A DNA stretch of 64,000 nucleotides, from assembly GCF_026745355.1 (NCBI RefSeq), contig NC_079206.1, positions 29,668,020-29,732,019 on the forward strand, read 5' to 3'. Position 1 is the stretch's first letter; the number at the start of each line of letters is the position of its first letter. The notes beneath the pieces were generated by a model. That model was not told where the DNA came from. It saw only the letters and a list, made by a program, of their open reading frames with translations, and made no database searches. This DNA is from Beta vulgaris subsp. vulgaris. Taxonomy: Eukaryota; Streptophyta; Magnoliopsida; Caryophyllales; Amaranthaceae. Of the stretch, positions 37,201-46,200 are shown in pieces. The translations under genes were made by a program, and so were the position numbers.

Positions 37201-40200
37201 TCAAGTACCACATAAAAACCGAACTCAGAATAATTAGGCCGAGGACTCTGGACCACACCATGAAGTTAGCTTTAAAAATTGAACAAAAGCATAAGAATAC
37301 AAGTAAGGGTTTCCCTTCTTACTCTCGTTCATTTGGATTCACAAACTCTTATGGCCAAAATTCAGGGTCAAAGACCACCCCAGCCTCCTCATAACATAAC
37401 TCTACCCCATCTCAAACCTCTCACATCTCACCTTCCATAGCCTCCAACACTTACTCCAGAGACAGCCCCTACCAATCCAAAACCCCGAACCCACTACCCA
37501 TAGGAGAAATAAGGAGGTTAAGTGAGAAAGAATTACAACATAAGAGGGAGAAGGGACTTTGCTTTAGGTGTTATAATTAATGGTCAGTTGGCCATAGATG
37601 CAAGAGAAAGGAGCTCAATGTGCTACTCACACATGAGGAAGAAGGGGAGGGAGGAAACTCAGAAGAGGAGTTTGCTTATTTGGAGGGCAACCCACGAGAT
37701 TACCACAACCACAACCCCAACCCCCGCAGACCCACCTACCCCGCAAATGTCCCTTAATTCTATAATGGGAATTTCCAACCCCAAAACCCTTAATCTTAAG
37801 GGTACCATACAAGGCCAGGGAGTGGTTATCATGGTGGATCCAGGAGCCACATATAATTTCATCTCCCTAGATACCATAAGAAGATTATCCATACCCACCC
37901 ACAGTTTTAAATCCTTTGGGTGTCCTTAGGAACTGGAGCTACTAAGGAGGGAATGTAAGGGAGTGGAGATTGTGCTACAAGGTGTGTTGATCAAGGAGGA
38001 TTTTCTGGGGAAATTCAGATCTTATTCTTGGTATCCAATGGTTGGAGAAATTGGGTACCATGATGACAATTTGGAAGATTCAAACTCTCACCTTCCGGCA
38101 AGATGGCAGGACAATAACTTTAAGGGGAAACCCAGCCTTATGCACATCAAAAGTCTATCTTAAGGCCATGCTAAGGACATGAAGAAAGAGAAGCAAGGGT
38201 ATATGGTTGAGTTCAACCAGCTGCAACAGAAGCAAGAGTTTATGGTTGAATTCAACCAGCTGCAATAGGAGGAGCAAGGTAAGGTGTTGTTGCCCTCACT
38301 GATAATGAACAGGTATTCCACATGCCCCTAAGGTTTACCCCCCCCCCCCCTAGAAATCATGAACATGTTATTACTCCTAGGCAGGGCACTTATCTAATTA
38401 GTGTGAGCACATACAAATACCCCCAAACCCAAAAAGATGAGATAGAGGGCCTGATTAAAGACATGATATTGCTGGGATCATTCAACCTTCACAAAGTGCC
38501 TATTCTAGCCCGGTTCTTTTGGTGAAAAAGAAAGATGGTTCATGGAGGTTTTGTGTAGATTATAGGGCTCTTAAAAAGTTATGATAAGTACCCGATCCCA
38601 ATCATAGATGAACTCCTTGATGAATTAAATGGGGTTACTATCTTTTCTAAGCTTGACTTAAAATCGAGCTACCATCAGATTAGGACGCCAGAAGATATTC
38701 CCAAAACTACCTTTAGAACACATGAGGGACAGTATGAATTTTTAGTCATGCCCTTTGGGTTGACTAATGCACAAGCCACTTTTCAAGCCCTTATGATTTA
38801 TAAATGAGGTGTTCAGACCTTTTTTAAGGAAATTTGTGTTAGTATTTTTCGATGACATTCTGATTTACCGTGCAAACAAGGATTTACATGTGGAGCACAT
38901 GAGGCACGTGTTGGGCCTCTTAGTAGCTCATCATCTTGATGCTATCAAGAAGAAATGTGAATTTGATCAAATTTCTTTAGCTTACCTGGGCCATGTCATC
39001 TCTGCTAAGGGTGTAGCTGTGGACTGTGGTCCAAGCAGTTTTGGATTGGCCGGTACCTACAAACCTAAGGGAGTTGAGGGGGTCTTTAGGTTTGACTAGT
39101 TATTGTAGAAAATTTGTGCTGGGTATGCAAGCATAGCCCATCCATTAACCCGCTCAAAAAGGACAGTTTTGGTCTTGACCCCAGCTGCCACAAAAGCCTT
39201 CCTAACACCTCAAAAAAGCCCTACTCCCATTTTAGCCATGCCAAATTTTACCAACCTTTCCTCATTGAGACTGATGCTAGTGGCTTTGGGTTAGGGGCAC
39301 TGCTCATTTAGACATGCCACTCAATTGCTTACTTTACCAAGACCTTGGCCCAAGGGCTTTCATTTATGAAAAGGAGTTGATGGTTGTGGTACTTGTTGTA
39401 CATAAGTGGAGACATTATTTGTTTGGTAGACATTTCACTATACACTCAAATCAACAGAGCCTTATATACCTCTTGGAGGACAGGGAAATTGGGCCTCGGT
39501 ACCAAAAATGATGGGAAAGCTATTGGGTTATGATTTCACTATTGTTTACAAGCCTGAGCCCAGCAATAAGGTTGCATACGCCTAATCTACGAAATTTTCT
39601 CTGAGGCAGAAATGAGCTCTATGGCTACCTCACATGGCCCCAGTGGTTCCAGCCTAAGATTCAGCAAGATCCATGGATCAAAAAGCTGATCGAGGATGTC
39701 ACAGCACGAAGCAACACTCTACCTGGGCTCACTGTGGACAAAGGCATTCCGAAGTTCGGGGGAGATTAGTCCTACCTAGGGGTGCTTCCCTCATTCCATC
39801 CTTGTTGCAAGAGTATCATAACTCACAAGTGGACACTCAGGGGTTTACACGACACACCAGAGGCTAGCTTCATAGGTGGTACCGGAAGAATATGAGGAAA
39901 GATGTGGAAAAACATGTGCAAGTAGCACATGCTAGCATCCCTGCCTCCCTGGGGGCTTGTTAGAGCCTCTCTACAAATTAGGGAAGACCTGTCCATGGAC
40001 TTTGTGGAAGGTTTGCCCAAATCCTTGGGCATGAACTCTATCCTAGTAGTGGAGCATAGGTTGTTTAAATATGGCTATTTTATTGCTTTAAAGCATCCCT
40101 ATACTGCTACTACAGTGGCCAGCATCTTTGTGAAGGAGGTGGTAAAATTACATGGGTTTCCTAATACCATCGTCTCAAACATGTACAAAGTCTTCATGAG

Positions 40201-43200
40201 CATTTTATGGAGAGAAATATTCATACTTGAAGGCACTAAGTTGTCCAGGAGTACTTCTTAACACCCACAAACTGAGGCCAGACTGAAGTGGTCAACAAAT
40301 GTGTGGAAGCTTATAGAAGATGGGCATCATGGCTTCCTTAGGCTAAGTATTGGTACAATACATCTACTCATTCATCTACATAATGCACTCCTATTCGTGT
40401 TGTGTATGGCAGAGACCCCTCATCTTGAGATTTGAAGCTCGGAGTACTGCTGTGAGTTCACTAGAGGACCAGCTCATAGACAGAGATGCTATCTTGGATG
40501 ACTTAAAGTTTGCGCTATCTTGGATGACTTAAAGTTTGCGCTATCTTGGATGACTTAAAGTTTGCACTATCTTGGATGACTTAAAGTTTGCCTTACTCCA
40601 AGCCCAACAAAGCATTCAACAACAAGAAGATAAGCATAGGAGAGATGTGCCAACTCACACATGGGGACTTGGTATACCTTAAACTTCAGCCTTAAGAGAA
40701 AAACCCATATGATAAGCTCTCTCCAAGATATTGTTATAACGGATGTGAGGAAGAACAAATTATGAATGCAAAAACAATAAAAACAGACAACAGATTTACG
40801 TGGTTCACCAATTTGGCTACATCCACGGCAGAGAGAGGGAGAATATTTTATTATGTGAGTAGAACAGATTACAGAGAGAACAGAGTGTTTTTCGTAGTGT
40901 AAAACTTAGGTAAAAATAACCTATTTATACAAAACGGACAAAAACGCGTAAAACACGTTATGTTAAATTCGTCCGTCCCGCGCCCGCAGCCTAATCTCCC
41001 CATTATCCTGTCCGCCCGCGGGATCCACCCTGCGCCCGCGGGTTATCGGGCTGCTCCTCAACAACGAATTCCCGCGCCCGAGGGATCGAGCCTGCGCCCG
41101 CGGGTTTCCGAGCTTGGCTTGAATTCAAGGCATCTTTTACAGATATTATGGCCCTTACAAGGTGCTCTCTAAGGTGGGAATTGTGGCCTATAGGCTGGAT
41201 CTACCTTCCCATGCTCGCATTCCCGTTGTGTTCCACATTTCACAGCTGAATAAGTCATTAGCGAACATCCAGTTTCTCCCACCATTCCACCACCATTCCA
41301 GCCAACTCTCCAAAGATATGACCCTAGATGTCTCACCTCAGGTTGTGATAGGAGTCAAGACTGCTCCTCACAACCCTTGAGCAGTCATTGAAGTTTTGAT
41401 CCAGTGGACAGATCTTCCTGCCTTTGATGCTACGTGTGAAGATGCCACCATCTTCAACTTTAGGTTTCCTGCGGACAAGTTGGCATTCGGCAAGGGGGTA
41501 ATGCTAAGGCCCAAGCCCAACACGCACCACCACTACTAACTTATAAGAGAAGGAAGAAGAAATCAGTAGATTCTCCTCAAAGAATGACTCAGCAGATGCA
41601 GGAATTGGGGGAATGAATTCTGTTATCCTAGCTGGAGGGTAATAGAGTCCTTTTACTAAGAAGAGTAATCCACACTGACGGAGTTAGTTATTTAAGCTGT
41701 AGATATTTTTGTATAAATACCATGAGGTAAGAGTAGATTATGAAAAGAATAGAGAAGTTAAGGAGGAAGGTTGTAGGAGAGATCTCACCTCTTCAAAGTG
41801 AGAGGTTGTAAGCATTGGTGCTCAATCAATCAATACAACTTACTATGCTGGTTACTTAATCTACCTATCTTGCTAAAATCAGCCCTGGAAATTTTGTGCC
41901 TTAGCACTATGGTTACAAGGACAACAGCTTGCAAGGCCAATGGTGAATGTGGCAGCTGGTCTCTTTGGTGATAGAGATGGAGGCCATGCTGGACACAAGA
42001 AATAAAAAGATGAGGGGAACACAGCAGCACCAGATCGCAACAGAGAGAGAGATACAAAGCTCGGATCAACTATGATTGTGATAGCAGTCTCAGAACCACT
42101 TGACAGCAATCAGATGATGTACAGCTCATTCGGCCTCATATCACTGGCATAGCCAGCTTGAAAACCTTTGCAGTGCCGTCACAAATACCCTTAGCTTAAG
42201 CATCATTTAGCAAATTATATGCACTAATAAGTATAAACCAAGGTCAAATTATATCCACTGATAGTCTATTACCTTGTCTTTATGAATTTGCTATCTAATG
42301 ACACCAAGGAAGTTCCTCCCGAGACAAAAAACCAAATTAATCATAAAACCTTTTGAATTAGTATTACTTCTAGGAACATACACTTTATATCTCACATCAT
42401 ATAATCCCGTATCAACTGGATGTAGGGTAAAGTAGCAATTGCAATACTAATTAGCATAACATAAATCATTTTTCAGAACATAATAAGAATGTTTTAAAAG
42501 TAAATTAAAGTCCAATCCTTTCTTCCAAGCAATAACAGTGTAGAATATAAAATCATTTACTCCAAGAATGACTTCTATACTTAGAATTTTGTAAAAAATC
42601 TAGCAGGCAACATTCCCTAACTACAACAGACGGACACGTTTACAAAGGAACCATATAGATTATAAAAAACTCGTTGCGCAACCTTTTCCAGGTGGGTCAT
42701 CAAGCAATGATAGAACACAAAGACATCATCTGAAGTTTACCTGTGTTGCTATTCCAGCATGGTCCATTCCAGGAACCCACAATGTATTGTATCCAGACAT
42801 TCTTCGCCAGCGAATCATTGTGTCCTGTATGCAGTTAGTTTACTCCAATTACCACAGCACTCCCATGGAAAACCTCACATCCTATAGTTAAACTACACAG
42901 AGATAAAGTAAATAAAAGTCAAACCTCAATTGCTCCAGTAAGAGCATGACCAATATGCAATGCCCCAGTCACATTTGGTGGTGGAAGGACCTACGAAGCA
43001 CAAACACAAATCAAATGAGATCCATGAGATAGAGCACCGTGTCACCAGATTTTCCCAATGAATTACAATGACATGTCTGCCTAGGAGAGATGATTGCACA
43101 TGAGCACCACTAACATAGCACATGACATCCATGAGGTACAGCATCGCGTCACCAGATTCACCAACCCCCTCTCCCCCCCCCCCCCAGTTTGGTGCCTTCG

Positions 43201-46200
43201 GTTGCACATATTCATCCACAAAGGCAAAGGCATGTGAGCTGGGAGACACATTTACAAATTCTGATTACTGTACATCTAGTCAGTCTATTACCTATGGGTT
43301 AAAGGCAATAAACAAAGAGAGGAAAACAATGCAATAGATGTGATGTAAAGTAAAAAGTGAGATCCACTTCACAAGGGAATGGGCAACTTTTCCAAAATTA
43401 GGTAAAAGGAACATAAACTAGTGAGATCCCAAAATAGAATAGTGGGAGACAGATACATAATGGGGTAATGGACTATAATCATATGGCTCACTAAACTCTC
43501 TACACTGCACACACAGATCCAAGCCATCTTGAGTGCCACAAAGGAAACCCTCACTCACAACAGGGCTACTGTTATTTTATCAGATAGCACAGCGGTGGTT
43601 AAAGGCCTGATTAAGAAAGTGTGAAAAAAGGCATCAGGAATTTGATCGACATAAAGAAGGCAGCTCAATCCCTTCCCTATTTCTGCAGTCAAAAGGTTGA
43701 TAGAGCAAGTGTCCAAGAAGCACATGTTCTAGTAATCAGGGGACGAAAGCCCTCTTAATAGCTTTCTTCACTTTTTTCCTGGTCCTTGTTTCCCCGTAGC
43801 CAAAAAAACTCTCTACACTTCTTATTTCATGTGAAGTTATATTAAGTCATTGCGCATTGGGCTATGAGCTATAATGCTCGGACTCTGATATGGGTGTAGT
43901 ACTAGAGCATGGCTTTAAGGGTCGGGCATGAAAAGTTCTGAAGTCAAGGACATGGGGACCCATTAAAGGAGTGTCCGAACTTCAAATATAGCTAAAAACA
44001 AAGGCGATGAATTTGTTATTGATTTATACTTTTAGAAAAATAAGACCTATTCCATTTCTCAATAATTGTAATGTATTTCCTTTTAGGAATTTTCAAAATA
44101 GTTGCAACATTTCTATTTTTGATAAGTATAATGGGCATAGTACCAGTATCACCCACGTTTGACACACTGTAATTTTCATTTACCCCCAACCCCTCTTGAT
44201 TACTTCCTTTCTCTCTCTCTCTCATTCACCCCCCTACCCCCTTCAATTAACACCAACCTGCAAGCCACAACCCTCCCTTTGCTCCGTGCCACCTAACCCC
44301 GACCACCACCTACATTCCCATCCTCTCTCCATGTTGAAGTTATTTTGAGAAATAGATCGAGGGCATTTACACCATATTTAGTCATTTCTTACAGCTCGGT
44401 TCTCTCTCATGCCTCTACCTTAAAAGAGGCCAAGTTTTAAGCCCCCTTTTGGCCTCCCTCAGTAACATTCCTAACCGTTAACCTGCACGAGGATTATGAC
44501 GAAAGAGAAGATGAAAATATTATTAAAAGAGAAGAAAAGGGAAGAGAGAAGCATAAACCATTCATCCATATGAACCGGTTAATAGGAGTTTGTGAAAAAA
44601 AAGCAGACATGCTTGACAAGTGGAGTTTATCTAGTGGTGCATGATAAGCCATCTAACTGCTGTATTTCAATTGCATTATTCATGTTTTTAAAAAGTTTAT
44701 TCTGTGAATATCAGTAATATATTTTTAAATAAGTTTTTTCTTTTAAAAAAAACAATGGCTATATTTTTTCCCCTATATATATAGAGCTCAATACTAAGGT
44801 ATTTCCATACATTTTCCAAACACTTTTTTTTCATTGAACAATTATTTAGCCTCACAAATTCTCAAAAATATCTATGTATCAATGTTTGATTAAATGAAAT
44901 ACTTTTCTTATACTTTTACTTTCTATGTTTATATATTTTGAAGAAGGTTTAAATTAGATTCAATTAGCATAAATTACTAGTGATAATACAAATTAAAAAA
45001 TTATTAAATTATAACTATTCATAATCAAAGGACGGAAAAAAATATGGTGGGGTATGGTAAATAGTAGGAGAGAGAATTTGATGACCCCAAAAATTGGTCT
45101 AACCATTGGGAGTAAGAAAATAGAGGTATTTAAGTAAGTTGGATATAAGTGATGTGGATGAAAGAGAAAGTAATAAATACTTCTAAAAGAGTTCGACCAT
45201 TGGGTTTGCTCTAAGGCAACCTCTCTTCTCTACTTTATTGTATGAGTTTGACTTGCGATGTTTCCTAAGCTTAGCTCAAAAGAGTTCAAAAGTGGCTCTA
45301 ACACATGGTTAGCCCAACCAAGAGACAAGCCAAATCTATGGGAGCTACTCTCTCTGTCCCACAATTAGCTTGCATACTTTCCACGTCAAGGGCCCCAAAC
45401 ACCATTGCATGCTTTTGATTTGGACATCTAATAACACCCTTACTCATACCCTACTTTTTCTTTCTCTCCACTATATAATATTACCCACTATCTCGAATCA
45501 CGTATTCTTTTTGGTCTCTCCTCATTATAGAATTAACCATTATCTCTAATTATACTTTTCACATTACTTCCAATAATAAGGCCGTCTCCCACTGCATAAC
45601 CTGTTGTGCGACTGAGAAATTACTATGTTAACCCCTGCCCAAACAAAAAATTTATAAAATTTTATTTTCAAAAGGATGATAAAGTATCTACACTAGTAAA
45701 AGAAAAGAAGGAATATAGAAGAGGTTGAATGACTAATATGTTCACCAACAATGAAAACAAAGGTTACTCTTTACGTGCACCAAACAACTAGCCAAAATAT
45801 GATGTGATTTTTAAAAAAAAACAAAGGAACATCTATTTCGAACATCACAGATATTGCAGAGAGTTTACAAGGGGTATAAGCGCAATAATAACAATCATGT
45901 ATTAATTAAGTAGAACACTTCACTTTTTGCCAAATCAAACAAAGACGACATTGACAATTGCAAAGCTTAAGAGCCCTAAAGTGAAAACCCTTCAAGAACA
46001 ATGAACATAATTATCTTGAGCAGCCTCAATGGTTCACTCAAAGAAATGTTCGAAGCAAATTATCAGAAGGTACCGCAAGCAACCAAACAAGTAGATAAAT
46101 AACATCAGTTCCACTTTACAACATTTGTTGGGACTCAGGGAGGTACCTAAACATACACAGCTTCGACTATAACGATTTATCACAGAACCAAACAAGTAGA

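Larger units (their letters stand above)
39660..41500 (+). pseudogene. Gypsy integrase and chromodomain tail, interrupted
   Basis: The zinc-binding region and core are visible near 39780-40260 ('[19 protein letters not shown]', '[11 protein letters not shown]', with Asn where the family's catalytic 'SDR' Asp is expected after 'IVS'). The sequence is expanded by a 26-bp tandem repeat (40489-40592) and split by the solo LTR. The part after 41142 encodes '[20 protein letters not shown]' and a chromodomain-like '[20 protein letters not shown]' (about 41388-41450). Confidence 0.85.
35950..41906 (+). mobile_element. Ty3/gypsy chromovirus inserted in ValRS intron 7
   Basis: 5' LTR 35950-36354 and 3' LTR 41502-41906 are each 405 bp, with TGCTAAGG...CCTYAGCA termini, flanked by a perfect CTATG duplication (35945-35949, 41907-41911). 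A primer-binding site at 36358 (TGGTATCACGGC, diverged from tRNA-iMet type) and a polypurine tract AAGGGGG before 41502 complete it. It is plus-oriented, opposite to ValRS. Domain order gag, protease, RT, RNase H, integrase, chromodomain-like tail fits a small chromovirus such as Reina. The reading frame has many stops, and a solo LTR interrupts it at 40732-41141. Confidence 0.93.
35249..42740. other. ValRS intron 7, 7.5 kb, with complete gypsy element
   Basis: The longest intron. About 0.7 kb of host intron lies on the left and 0.8 kb on the right of the gypsy insertion 35950-41906. Without it the intron would be about 1.5 kb, similar to its neighbours. Confidence 0.9.

Noticed and set aside
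45340..45610. Third Stowaway-type MITE
   Set aside because: Only one CTCCCTC-like end (ctctctctgtccc) is visible; no inverted partner with TA flank was found, so it is mentioned only within intron 5.
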